Below are positions 12,249 to 22,395 of a stretch of 64,000 nucleotides of DNA, piece after piece (the stretch's first letter is position 1; each line of letters begins with the position of its first letter). The notes below the pieces were generated by a model. The model ran no database searches. It saw only the letters and a list, made by a program, of their open reading frames with translations, and was not told the origin of the DNA. The translations under genes and the position numbers were made by a program. This DNA comes from Sipunculus nudus (taxonomy: Eukaryota; Annelida; Sipuncula; Golfingiida; Sipunculidae): positions 16,333,601 through 16,397,600 of the forward strand of contig CM049319.1 in the NCBI GenBank assembly GCA_026874595.1, written 5' to 3'.

Positions 12249-13202
12249 TCAAAGATAATTCAACAACTTATCAGAAAAAGATACATCTGCCTTTGAATGA
12301 ACATAGTGGGCTTCAAACACTTCACGGGACTTCCATCGCCCTATTTGCCTAACAGTATCGGGTTCATTGCCAGTTACCACAGACACTGTGGCACCAGTTG
12401 GTCTGAAAGACTTGGCGGTAAAGCCTTTATTACCTAAGCTAACTAAATCTATTGCCTCACATAAAATTTTTGCAACTGTGTCACTGGTAATGGCCTTGTA
12501 TGGCCTGCGGAGGGTAAGAAAAAGTGGCCTTGAATCGCGAGGCCTTATGTTATCAGTCTTTTGTATATAAACCCGTAAAGCACTGACAGGATCAAGCATT
12601 TTGTCTGTTGTCGGAACTACATGAACCTCAAACCCTTCTCTTTGATAGTCACTTTTTATACCATGCAAAACCAATGTCATTGAACCATCCTCCTGAAAAC
12701 GCACATGATCAGTAGTAAGCACTAGGTTTGTAAACATGCAAGTGGAAGGATTGAAAACATTTGCGTGTGGAGCTACGTCTGATGGCCTCAACATCATTAC
12801 AAAAGCCAAGAGTGTAATGACTTTCAAGCGTAGAAATTTTATGCTTAGCAATTCATTGACCGGCCATTCCCGAAACAGCTGGTTAAAAGGATGGACAGGC
12901 AGGACTGGAGTTTTGACTCGCGGTAACCATGTTCCGGTTTTAATCAAACCTGATAGCAGCAGCTGAACGTCTTTATAAGCAATCGGATTAATTTCACCAA
13001 GCGCTTGATATAGCCATGATACAGCTGTATATGCACTGCGCAGCATGGACCTAGGTCGGGGAGAACTGTTAGCAATTATACAAAACAATTCAGCGATATA
13101 TTTGCTGTCACTTGGCGGAAACATGATATCTTCAGATTGACAAAACTCAATAAGCTTTTTCAGCTGTCCTTCATATGAAGCTAAAGTACCTTTCGCCCAT
13201 CA
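12249..13202 (-). pseudogene. Tyrosine recombinase of DIRS element
   Basis: Open reading from just after a TGA at 13202-13200; the first methionine is at 13124, giving 291 residues. An N-terminal helical core-binding part (about residues 1-95) is followed by a catalytic domain. Visible catalytic positions: R113 (RPSD), K157 (GIKSDY), R241 (in KSFRPTGAT), W264 (GRWKS) and Y274 (AHYVHS), the nucleophile. The usual HxxR box reads KSFR, so the histidine is replaced by lysine at 238. In the family this enzyme inserts circular cDNA without target duplication. The upstream stop lies between it and the RNase H frame, so independent expression is uncertain. This is the best preserved ORF of the element. 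Confidence in family is high, in activity low. Confidence 0.85.
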
Positions 13203-13203
13203 T

Positions 13204-14108
13204 GAAAGAGTCCGACGTTGGGCCTCTATGTACCACCCTTTTTTGGCTAACCTCTGTCGCCACAAATCCGCCAAGCTAAAATCCGCCAGGCATTGTTTTT
13301 CATGGGTTCTGGGCGGCTGCCCCATTTGACAACTGTCCTTTGCGAACGAGGAAGTGAAATCAGCTCTGCCACTGCCAATTTTTTCAGTGTCTGATACCAC
13401 GGCTGGGCTGGCCAGTGTGGAGCCAGTATTGTTGCCACGGCCCGTTGCTCGCGAATGACCTTCAGTACCTTTGGTAGCAGAAAAAAACAGAGCGTTTACG
13501 AAGTTGTTGTGTTTTCGCCAATCTTGCTGAGCCAAGGCATGGATTCCAGCTGTGAAAGGGTCGAGCCACAGCGAGTTGTAGCGGGGAAGTTGAGCGGATG
13601 TCATAGACGCAAATCGGTCTATAGTGTGTGGCCCCCATAACCGGTCGAGCCATTTGAATAGCTCCGGATTGAGCTTCCATTCGTACGGGGACTCTCGCCT
13701 GCTGAGTCGGTCGGCTCTCCGATTGAGGACCCCGGCTATATGTTTGGCTTGAAGGTGTATGTCGAAATCTTGGAAGGTGACCCATATTGTAGTGGCAAGG
13801 GCGCTCAGCTCCACACTGGGGCCTCCCATATTGTTTATATAAGCCACGCTGGACACATTGTCTGTCAACACCTGCACTACTTGTCCCCGCAGCTGTGGAC
13901 CAAAGGATTTTATAGCCATCAGAATGGCGAGAAGTTCCCGAAAGTTTGATGGCTTTTGGGCGATTACGGCATTCCATAGTCCTGATGCCTCTTGTGAATC
14001 AAGCACGGCACCCCAACCATATGATGAGGCATCTGTTATAATCTGGGCAGATATACTAGGTAGATATACGGTGCCCCGTTCCAAGTGTCCAAAGCAGAAT
14101 CCCACCAT
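13204..14108 (-). pseudogene. RNase H and downstream domain of DIRS pol
   Basis: Carries the four acidic RNase H positions: D26 (ITDAS), E58 (RELLA), D83 (LTDNV) and D133 (RADRLSR), counted from a methionine at 14108. It removes RNA from RNA:DNA hybrids during cDNA synthesis. After RNase H comes a block with WGPHTIDRFAS and PRYNSLW, typical of DIRS pol C-termini. The frame appears to be lost near 13480. The family-like continuation (APHWPAQPWYQ, LPRSQ) is in another frame at 13438-13247, while the original frame stays open by chance to 13203. At the upstream end another frame change near 14065 separates it from RT. Confidence 0.8.
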
Positions 14109-14152
14109 TGAAGATCATCAAGCACATTCTTATCAAATATTAAGATATCATC

Positions 14153-15063
14153 CTAAGTTTTTCGCGACTTAATATGCCTGTAGGTATTCCGTAACAACAG
14201 CTTTACTGGAACTACCGCTTTGGTCTTTGAAACACACTGACCGGCTATCTTAGCTAATTGTCTCGCAGTGCAGTGTTCAGACGCTAAGGCCCGTTTTACT
14301 GCCTTCTTAAGCTTTCTTAGCCGTTCCTTTGTAACTTTAATCCAAGGACACCCTTGGTCACTGTCTGTAACCACAATAAATCCTAAATATTGCTTTCTAC
14401 ACCCTGGTATCAAATCTGACTTATCGTGATTAACCGACCACCCAAGCTCATCTAAAGTATGCAACAACTGGTCTCTATGGTCAGTAATGCAAGAATGGCT
14501 AGCAAGCAATATCCAATCATCCACGTACAGCACAAGTCTTAACCCTTGCTCACGCAAGTACTGAACAACAGGCCTGAGTATCTTATTAAAGTAGTACGGG
14601 CTGCATTTCAGTCCAAATGGACACACTCTAAATACATAGTAAGTCCCCTCAAACTGAAAACCCAGGTACTTTTGATATGACTGCCTTACTGGTACATGGT
14701 AAAATCCGTCTTTTAAATTATTGTAACCATATAATCTTTGTACCTTATTTGTTCGGCTACAGTGTCAATACCTTCCTGTGAAAATTTTGGAATTTCAACC
14801 AAATTATTTATGTATGACAAGTTATGTACTTATCTGAGTTTCCCGGCCCGTTTCGGCACAACTTTCAACGGAGACACACAGTATAGTTTATTGGACTCCG
14901 TCCACCTTCTTATGAAATTTTTAGTGAGCAGGTCTTTGATTTCGTTTCTAATAAAATCTCTTTGGGAAACAGTAAATGTTGGATTAGGAAGCTGAAAACT
15001 ATTTGGCGTCAATTTAAACTGTATAGGTACACCATTTTCAACCCAATCAAGTACTTGTTCTGA
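14153..15063 (-). pseudogene. Reverse transcriptase of DIRS pol, broken
   Basis: The N-terminal part (14830-15063) includes FIRRWTESNKLYCVSPLKVV, a typical fingers start. The palm part (14153-14626) contains MCPFGLKCSPYYFN and the YVDDW catalytic motif with both aspartates, then a thumb with GFIVV and QLAKIAGQC. Between the two, a TAA follows GKLR near 14829, and the motif A region near 14715 has a one-base frame change that removes the first catalytic aspartate codon. A TAG follows KSRKT at 14153. Polymerase activity is therefore excluded for this copy. The codon context is collinear with RNase H downstream. Confidence 0.85.
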
Positions 15064-15376
15064 GGCGCCAATACGGCACCATGCAAGAAAATCATGTAAT
15101 TAAAACATCTCATATATCATATATGAACAATATAGCTTATCATCAGAAAACAAACAAAGTTCAACTGAAATAGTTCATTCATGGGTTTTGTCTTGGTCTG
15201 TCATCAGTGCGATGAAATGGAACATCACGAGAAAATTGGTCAAACGTGTCCCTGTTTGCTGGCGAGCCCCGGTATGTTCCACGTCCACGGCCTCTATTTC
15301 TGAATCCACTGGCACCCGTTCGTTGTACCCCTTGAGATTGGATTGCAGCGGCGGAAGCAAGCTCTATGGCCGGGCG
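15064..15376 (-). other. Spacer between gag-like ORF and RT of DIRS element
   Basis: No domain recognised. It may hold the degraded N-terminus of pol or the gag C-terminus. Open frames on both strands overlap, so none is called. Confidence 0.4.
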
Positions 15377-16098
15377 TTAATAAGAAAGTTGTTCTGACGA
15401 GAATGCACTAGTGTTTCTTTGCAGCTCTCCTAAAATTGTGGCTGTACTATCCCTAAATCTGCCTTGTAAAAGTATATTGGTGTATTCTTCTTGCAAGAAT
15501 TTTATTTCAGCAAAAGCACACTTATAAATGTCCATCAGATCTGCCTCTGTGACATGATCAGCCTGCATGTGACATAATAACTTTAGGATAGTTTCCGTGT
15601 ACCTGGCTGAACGTTTTATGATATTGCATAGGGGCTGAAGCCCGCGTTTTACAGTTCCTGTTTCATGCAGTCTCAGCTGAACTGGAAGACGTGTTCTCGA
15701 TAAGGAGTCTGCGATAATACGATACTCCTCCTGAGCCTGACCGGCTGTGAACTGAATTAGCTCAGGACCGGAAGGTTGAAGTTGTTCTGGGACGTAAGCT
15801 GTACCCGCTGCTGTCCCTTCACGTACAGGACCAACTCGTCCCGATGAAACAGGACGGCCGCAAACAGATGCACCGTTTTGGTCTTCTGGAACGTTTTGGG
15901 CAATACCGGCGCCACTCACCGGGTTATCGTCCGTATCACTCGTTTGTGAGTCTTCCACAAGTTCTATACTGTTGCTTTTTACTTCTTTTGAAGTTTTTCT
16001 ACTCTTAGGGTAAGATTCTTTTGCTCTTCCCTAATTTGCTTGAGTGATTCAGTCACTTCTCTACAGAATTTGGTAAAGTCAGGAGCCTTGTCTCCCAT
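15377..16098 (-). pseudogene. Gag-like ORF of DIRS element, frameshifted
   Basis: A start at 16098 (MGDKAPDFTKFC) opens a 39-codon charged helical segment with a coiled-coil look (REVTESLKQIREEQ) and stops at 15979 in an A-rich stretch. The reading continues in another frame from about 15958 to 15377, with an acidic, Gln/Gly-rich region and a helical C-terminal half (VQLRLHETGTVKRG, ILKLLCHMQADHV). Position upstream of RT on the same strand supports a structural role for packaging element RNA. No zinc knuckle is seen. The assignment rests on position and composition only. Confidence 0.6.
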
Positions 16099-16132
16099 GA
16101 TGTCTTTCGGGTGAATTTCACCACGTGAACAC

Positions 16133-16164
16133 AGATGGCGCCACCGCAGGCATCAGGTGGCGCC
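16133..16164. repeat. Two GGCGCC palindromes in the DIRS leader
   Basis: AGATGGCGCCACC at 16133-16145 and AGGTGGCGCC at 16155-16164, ten bases apart, just upstream of the gag-like start (minus strand). Confidence 0.8.
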
Positions 16165-16196
16165 AAAGAGAATTAATTAAAACGTTTCTCGTGTGA

Positions 16197-17251
16197 CTCC
16201 AAACCCCGCTAATGCGACCACCGCCGAGAAGTACTGAAACAACATTTGTCACGAGTCAATGGCTGCGTCTTGTCACAGGCACCTTAACAAAAGATCAAAG
16301 CGGGTTTCAAGGTTTCTTAACCCGAGTGTTAATCTGGTCCCGCATATCTTCCCGACTCGGTGTCTTCGCTGAGACTCGTTGAGGTGTAGGTTATAGATCA
16401 AAAAGGGTAACCATTGGCCTGATTACATAATGAGCCGGTCTGACCTGGGGTCAGATGCTAATTGCCCCTCAGTGATCACCTGTATTACAGCTACCCTAAG
16501 TGTGGGGTTGCGGGCTTAATATTTCAACTCATCACATATTATTCGATCCTCATCGGTAAAATTAACGACCCAGTTAATCCTTAATGTGTTCATACCTTAC
16601 TGACACTGAGTATTGAGCAATCAGTAAAATGCATAAATAAAGCTTGCATGGGGGGAAATTCCCTCACATTAACTTGCCTCTGTTAGATCGTTGTCAGTTT
16701 ATTTCTCTACTGGTTAAGTTTGCATTTAAATTGCTTGCTGTTAGGCAACCATGCCTCTGAAAGAACTCTCCTTGAAGGATAAAGTGGCGTTAATCAAGGC
16801 GGCAACACCACGCGCAGTCAGCACCAAATGGCTAAGCAGTTTAGCGTCGGGAAAACTCAAGTGCACGCAATATATACTCAAGCGGAAGGCTAAATATATG
16901 ACAGCCACGTATTATGTTCAATATGCATTCAGTAGGTTGTCATCGTATTGCCTTAGTGTTATTATTTGTTAATCATCAGTCACTACGTATGTGTACATGT
17001 ATATTAATTTTTATCATGAATAAATATGTTCAGCTACACACACAAAAAAAAAATCATAATAAGGGTCCTCCGCTAAGTAAAATATTTTGTCATAATTAAC
17101 ATTAAAGATATACAATAGATAAACTCTGATACACATTAAATATCAGGACGTTATATGCGACCATGGTAAGAGTTTTCACAAATTCGACCACCCCCAAATT
17201 ACGACCACTTTGCTCAGTCCCCAGGGTGGTCGTAATTGTGGGGTTCCACTG
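16197..17251 (+). mobile_element. pogo-like element remnant, right part
   Basis: Begins with CCAAACCCCGCTAATGCGAC, a degraded form of the left end CAGTGGAACCCCGCC..GCGACC. It ends with the intact GGGGTTCCACTG at 17251. It holds the transposase N-terminus at 16751. At about 1.05 kb it would be an internally deleted pogo copy. Alternatively it is simply the right part of the 8279-17251 element. Confidence 0.55.
16751..16972 (+). pseudogene. pogo/Tigger transposase N-terminal DNA-binding fragment
   Basis: Residues 1-50 read MPLKELSLKDKVALIKAA, then a helix and a second helix ending CTQYILKRKAKY. This matches the psq/CENP-B-type helix-turn-helix that starts pogo-family transposases (LSL..KV.LI pattern, ILK.K end). 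Family members are about 400-600 residues with a DDE catalytic domain. Here homology fades after about residue 52 and the frame stops at 73, so the catalytic domain is absent. Its strand and its place before the right inverted repeat agree with the pogo-type ends. Confidence 0.6.
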
Positions 17252-17290
17252 TATATATATTCCGAAATGTATGCAGTTATAGAATATATG
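17252..17290 (+). repeat. Dispersed unit S, copy 3, right part
   Basis: TATATATATTCCGAAATGTA then 'tgcagttatagaatat' continues unit S after the insertion, matching 7727-7775. Confidence 0.75.
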
Positions 17291-17780
17291 AGAAGCTTGT
17301 TGGTGGAATCACATTGGATGCTGTATTGTGGCTAGCTGGGATTCTTGAGATTATGTTGCGAAAGCATTGTGGATGCTATTCTGTGGAGGAATGGGATTCT
17401 GGAGATTATGTTGGTGGTGGCATATTGGATACTGTTCTGTTACGGGCTGGAGATTATGTTGGTGGAGGCACATGGGATGCTCCTCTGTTAGGGGCTTGGA
17501 TACCTGAGATTTTGTTGGTTGAACATCGGATGCCTCGATTCCCCAGATTAATTTGACAGAGGCATACTGGACCCCTTTCTGTTGCATGACGGGATTCCTG
17601 AGATTTTTTTTTGCAGGCACATTGGATGCTCATCTGTTTCGGTCTAGGAATCGGAACTCGGCTTCCTGAGATTGTATCGGTGGAGGCACATTGCATGTTC
17701 TTCTTTTGCGGGCACGGATTTCAGAGATTATGTGGTTAGAGGCATGTTTGATGTTTTTTCATTTTGATTGGGATTTGTGA
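17290..17780 (+). repeat. Degenerate G-rich minisatellite, block 3
   Basis: Same roughly 57-bp unit as at 6990-7488. It follows the right part of unit S exactly as block 2 follows copy 2. Confidence 0.75.
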
Positions 17781-18126
17781 GATTTTTTGTGAAGGCACAT
17801 ACCCTATGCACCCACGTCATCCAGCTAATGATAACCCTGTTGTTGCTGTCAACAAGGATAAGTTTGCCAGAATTGTGATCTGTGGGGATTCCAGGTCCTA
17901 AAGCTTTCCTTGGTCTTATCATGGTTGATCATGATTGTTTGTACTGATGTTAGTTGCAAACCGCTTTTTTGGGGGGCAGTGGTTTAGTGCACCATTTCTA
18001 ATCCCGTCGAAAATGGACACCACTCCTAGATCCGCCATTTGCAGTGCAGCAACAAAAGCTTCCAGTGAATTCACACTTGCTACTTCATTACTCACTTTTG
18101 CAAGCCTTCTGTGGATCCTAGTTGTA
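17781..18126. other. Unassigned stretch
   Basis: No gene recognised. A minus-strand frame at 17919-18137 reads with fair composition (LEAFVAALQMADLGVVS) but has no known domain or clear splice sites. The end (18101-18120, GCAAGCCTTCTGTGGATCCT) matches one unit of the 30-bp minisatellite at 24355-24565. Confidence 0.35.
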
Positions 18127-19078
18127 TCCCCAGACAAAGTCGGAGGATACTGTTTTCATACCGGTCCCGCCGCCGCCGCATATAAATCTTGTTGGCGCGA
18201 TAACTCAAAAAATATTTCACGGATCTTTACCAAACTTGGTATATGTATAGATATGGGTAAGAGGACGACGCCTATTTAAAATGAGGTCATGAACTTTACT
18301 AGAAGAGTGTCCTTGACCTTGAATTTTTTTGAGAAAAAATCACTCAAATTCTTAAATATATCAAGAAATCTTGCATGGATTGATCCCAAAATCAAATTGA
18401 TCGAAGATCACGGATAGGATTGACATGCTCCAGAAACTGGTGGGGCCACCTATCATTCTTTTCCTGTTTTCGTGCCTTTTAATAGCCCCAAAATTGCCAC
18501 TTGACAGTACTGTGAGCATTATAAGTCAAAAACTAATGGACAGATTTCTTTTATATTATGCATGTACATAGATATGGGTTATGGGATGATGTTTATTTAA
18601 ATTGGGGTCATGACCTCCACTACGAGTGGTCTTGACCTTGAATATATTGCCACATATGGTGAAAATTACACAAAATCATAAATATCTCAATAAGGTATGC
18701 ATGGATTGGTCCACAAATCAACTTGATCGAATATCTTGGAGAGTATTGTCATGTACCGGAAACTTGTAGGGCCAACTGTTATTCTTTTACTTGTTTTTGT
18801 GCCGTTTAATACCCCACCATTGCCACTTAACAGTACTGTGAGCATTATAAGTAAAAAACTAATGGACAGATTTCTTTCATATTATGCATATACATAGACA
18901 TTGGTTAGGGGATGATGTATATTGAAATTGGGGTCATGACCTTTTCTATGAGAGTGACCTTTTCTATGAGAGTGGTCTGATATTAATTGTTGCTGAAGAT
19001 GGGGGGGCCTATTTTTAAAGGGGGGGGGGTTAATTGTCTGGGGATACTATGGCACCTGCGGTGCCAAGAAATATCTAG
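18127..19078 (+). mobile_element. Non-autonomous Helitron copy 2, complete
   Basis: Starts TCCCCAGACAAAGTC after A (18126). It ends with hairpin GGCACCTGCGGTGCC (19051-19065), then 9 bases and CTAG (19075-19078), followed by T. These are the canonical Helitron ends and A|T insertion site, with no target duplication. The body holds two diverged units of about 326 bp, each with CAGTACTGTGAGCATTATAA and CTAATGGACAGATTTCTTT. A poly-G run (19020-19029) precedes TTAATTGTCTGGGGATACTA. At 952 bp with no ORF it is a non-autonomous derivative. Confidence 0.85.
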
Positions 19079-19388
19079 TTATATCCTGATGGGGCAGGAT
19101 TGTTGCACAATATAACACACAAGACACGGGATTGATTCACAGATATTTATTGACATTCACCTGGCAAGTCTTCATCAAAGACAGACTGCGACGGCACAAA
19201 CTATACGCTGATATATTACACTTCCCCCTAAAACATGCACCCACTAAAAAAATGAGCATCTCAAGAGTAAATTTCAAACATGATACACATATCAGACAGT
19301 GCATACTCAAGACCTGAAGTAGACACTTAATACTGAAGTTGCTTGTGTATTGCTGTTTGTATGCTTCCAACCCAATATACTGTTTTTT
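19079..19388. other. Unassigned stretch between Helitron and Helentron
   Basis: No gene or repeat recognised. Confidence 0.4.
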
Positions 19389-22035
19389 AGCTCAGCTGAC
19401 TATAAGTCATCTGAGCTATAGTCGTGGTCCATTGTCCGTTGTCCGTCCGTCCGTCCGTCCGTCTGTCTGTCCGTCCGTCCGTCCGTAGATGTGGCACGTT
19501 TTGAAACCGTAAGACCTAGGAATCCAAAATTCGGCATAATGTTAGATGTCCCCAAGATCTCCTACCAAGCCGAAAACTGGGTCTTTGCGACTTCGTTCCT
19601 TTTAGAAAATTAAGGAAAAACCTCAATTTTTTATTAAAAACCTATTTTTACACTTCAGGACTGCCTAATATCAAAACCACTCATCTGTTTTTCCTCATAT
19701 TTACCATAATTATTCCTCTATATAGTTCCTATGTACATGCCAGAAATTATGTCTGTACTATGTAAATTTAAAAAGTTATGGGCCCAAACATAATGCATTG
19801 TGTAAAAAATCAGGAAAGATATTTGATCACTTAACACAAAATATGTTAAAGCTATAAACTTTTTTCCAGTAATATAACTTTAATTAATCAAAATTAAATT
19901 GTATACCCAAAATTAGATAAAAAATCTTTTAAATTTTTTAAAATATTAACAAAAATAAAAAATTGGTACCTTAAATTTTGCCGAACTTTGACCATGGCAC
20001 GTTTTTTCCTGTAAGTACTGTGGATTCAATTTTCACAACATGTTTTTTTTAGCATTTTGTCTGTAAACACCAAAATTTGAAACCAGTTGATCAAAAACTG
20101 TAGATTTTATTCAAGTTTTCAAGCACCATGTAACATATTGTTTACATCAAGCTAGTGTCATGCAGTTTGCAAGTGCTCAGCTTCAGCTCCCAGTTCCTAA
20201 AATTTGGCATGCATTTAGATGTCTCAAAAATCCCCTACCATGCCAAGAATTTGGTCACTAGGACTTAATACCTTCGAGATATTAATAAAAAACTTCATTT
20301 TTCCATTAAAAACCCATTGTCACACTTCAAGACTGCCTAATATCAAAACCACTGATCTGACTTTAATCATATATAATATACATATTTTTCTATACATTCT
20401 CTATGCACATGCCAGAAATGATGTCAGTATTGCGTAATTGTTTTAAGTTATGGGCCCAAACTTAATGCACTTTGTAAAAAATCAAGAAATATATTTACTC
20501 CCTTAACAAGAGGATTGCTGAAGCTAGAGATTTTTTGTCAGGGATGTAAAATTATTTAATCAAGATTCAATTGAATACCCAAAATTAGTTCTGAATTTTT
20601 CAAATTTTATAAGTTATTAGTATAAATATAAAATTAGTACCTTAAATTTTGCCCAACTTTGACCATGGCATGTTTGTTTCCTGTGAGCACTGTTGATATA
20701 ATTTTCATATCATGCATACATAAAGATTTCAGCTTTTTAGTTTAGAAAGCTGAAAGAAATTGGCCAAAAATTGTAGCTTTTATTAATGTTTTTATGAGAC
20801 CATGTCAGACCTTGGTCTCTCCAGCCCCTCTTGAGTCACCTGTATGTTGACCTTGTTGAACTTTCAGCAAATTATGCATGCTTGAGGCGAGGCATAAACT
20901 GGGGCTCTAGGCAGCTTATTATATAATGGCCAGCCACAGTTGATCCAGGTGTCCAACCCAACTCATCTAGTAGTTTTAACCAACAACATAACAATAAACA
21001 ATAGATTAATAAATTTTTATTGGTTTTTAATAACAAATTAAAGAAAAATAAAAAAGGAATTTGTTAGGTGATAATAACTGGAAATTAACTTGCATTTACC
21101 GATGATATAAGAATCTTGTATCGATGGATAGAATGTCACGTATTCCAAATAACACCATGCAGTCACCTATGGTATTTTTCAGTTCAATTTTAATGATAAA
21201 AAAGTAAATCATATTATTCATTACTAATCATTAGGGATCATATGAAGGATATTAATGATAGACAAAGATGCAGTTGATAATATTATTATCTAGATTCCTA
21301 CTATAGTGTCTATAGTTAGTACATTGATGTGAAATTAGTCCAAAATTAATATATTACATTTTTTTAATATAAATAAAAGCCATAAAACCAGGTACTTATG
21401 ATCATTATTTAAAGGTGTGAATTTTGTATATTCTGGATTCTCAACATCATTTTTTGGTGAAAACTGAATAAATACCAGACATGGTGCGAATACTTTGCAA
21501 TTGTATTTAAATACAAATATGAATATGTACTCCATTATAAAATTTCTTGCATAAAGAATGGGAATTCAGGTAAAAATGAAAGTATATGAATACCAGTGCA
21601 AATACTTTCAAAATGTATTCATGAATGCATTCATGAATATATTCTTAAATATTATTTTAATAATCATTTCAGTTATATTTCATTTTAAAAAAATCATACG
21701 ATTCTCTTATTATTTTTAATAAAAATTGTATTTGGGACAATATTTGTAATTTTTTTAATAAATAGTTAAACTCTTATATTATATGTTCTGCTTATAAGTT
21801 ATATGGCCAAGTCAAAATCTGTGTGACAATTGCACTCCATTTGTTAATAAAATAAATGAAATTAATCTTCTTTCCTGTCTCCAAAGGTACTATCAAAATC
21901 ATACATAAGCTAAACAACAACAACTTATAATACAGCTTATTTTTATTACCACATAAAACCAGCATGTGCCTCATTTCTAAATCATATTTTTTTATCATAT
22001 ATAACAGCTGAGCGCCGTGACCCATAGGTCCCTTG
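19389..22035 (+). mobile_element. Non-autonomous Helentron-like element H2
   Basis: Starts AGCTCAGCTGACTATAAGTC after a T run. It ends CAGCTGAGCGCCGTGACCCA then TAGGTCCCTTG, followed by TTT. The subterminal inverted repeat is asymmetric, as in H1. At 2.65 kb it contains a (CCGT)n tract near its start and two diverged tandem units of about 676 bp. Both units have CTGCCTAATATCAAAACCAC (about 19662 and 20334) and TTTGACCATGGCA. No ORF of note. Confidence 0.7.
19437..19487 (+). repeat. (CCGT)n microsatellite
   Basis: GTCCGTCCGTCCGTCCGTC with two CTGT variants, near the 5' end of H2. The H1 and 35.8-kb copies have shorter GTCCGTC stretches at the same place. Confidence 0.9.
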
Positions 22036-22395
22036 TTTATGGCACTATCCTGTCTAATTCTGCAGTCCTATCTCCCCTTAAAAATATTCGTTTCAGTGTT
22101 ACAATAAGGATGCCTTTTCATACATGCGCAGGTCCAGAAGCCAAATCTAGGTAACGTGTGGCAGTAGATAGCCTCCATCTGAGGCCGGATGGTAAGAAAC
22201 CCGCCTCAAGCCTTGCCTCGCTAGTATAAATGTTTAAACTGAATAATTGATTAAAATATTACAGTAAACTTGAAGAAATTATGATTGTTAGTGCATGCTT
22301 ACGACAATGGTCATCCACATGCGGGGACCCGCACATATGGAAAGGTCTCTGTGCATGTTGGGACCCGTGCACCTAGTTCCAAGGCTACCTTAAGT
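22036..22395. other. Unassigned stretch
   Basis: No gene recognised. It lies just 3' of the gypsy integrase on the minus strand, where a 3' LTR would be expected. No repeat pairing it with the other side of the element could be confirmed. Confidence 0.35.

Larger units (their letters stand above)
12093..16207 (-). mobile_element. DIRS-type tyrosine-recombinase retrotransposon, decayed
   Basis: On the minus strand the order is gag-like ORF, reverse transcriptase, RNase H, then tyrosine recombinase. This is the DIRS-order gene layout; integrase and protease are absent. Boundaries are approximate. The 9-mer GCTAATGCG lies on both flanks (12084-12092 and 16208-16216). No inverted or split direct terminal repeats could be recognised by eye, so the DIRS1, Ngaro or PAT subgroup stays open. 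Several frameshifts and in-frame stops make it non-functional. Confidence 0.8.
8279..17251 (+). mobile_element. Composite insertion bounded by pogo/Tc1-mariner-type inverted repeats
   Basis: Starts CAGTGGAACCCCGCC at 8279 and ends GGGGTTCCACTG at 17251, a perfect 12-bp terminal inverted repeat with weaker similarity further in (GCGACCACCCCACAATT versus ACAATTACGACCACCC). TA lies on both sides, as expected for Tc1/mariner/pogo. The flanks rejoin to give the uninterrupted sequence seen at 7708-7800. The 9 kb is nested: tandem repeats, a Helentron, a DIRS retroelement and a pogo transposase N-terminus lie inside. A second TIR-like stretch at 16197 and an internal TIR-like stretch at 12027-12080 show that more than one pogo copy or a rearranged one is present. 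Confidence 0.75.

Noticed and set aside
13455-14172. Plus-strand frames opposite the DIRS pol
   Set aside because: Shadows of the minus-strand RNase H and RT frames.
8279-17251. Reading the whole block as one giant autonomous transposon
   Set aside because: The genes inside belong to different element classes and strands; nesting explains them better.
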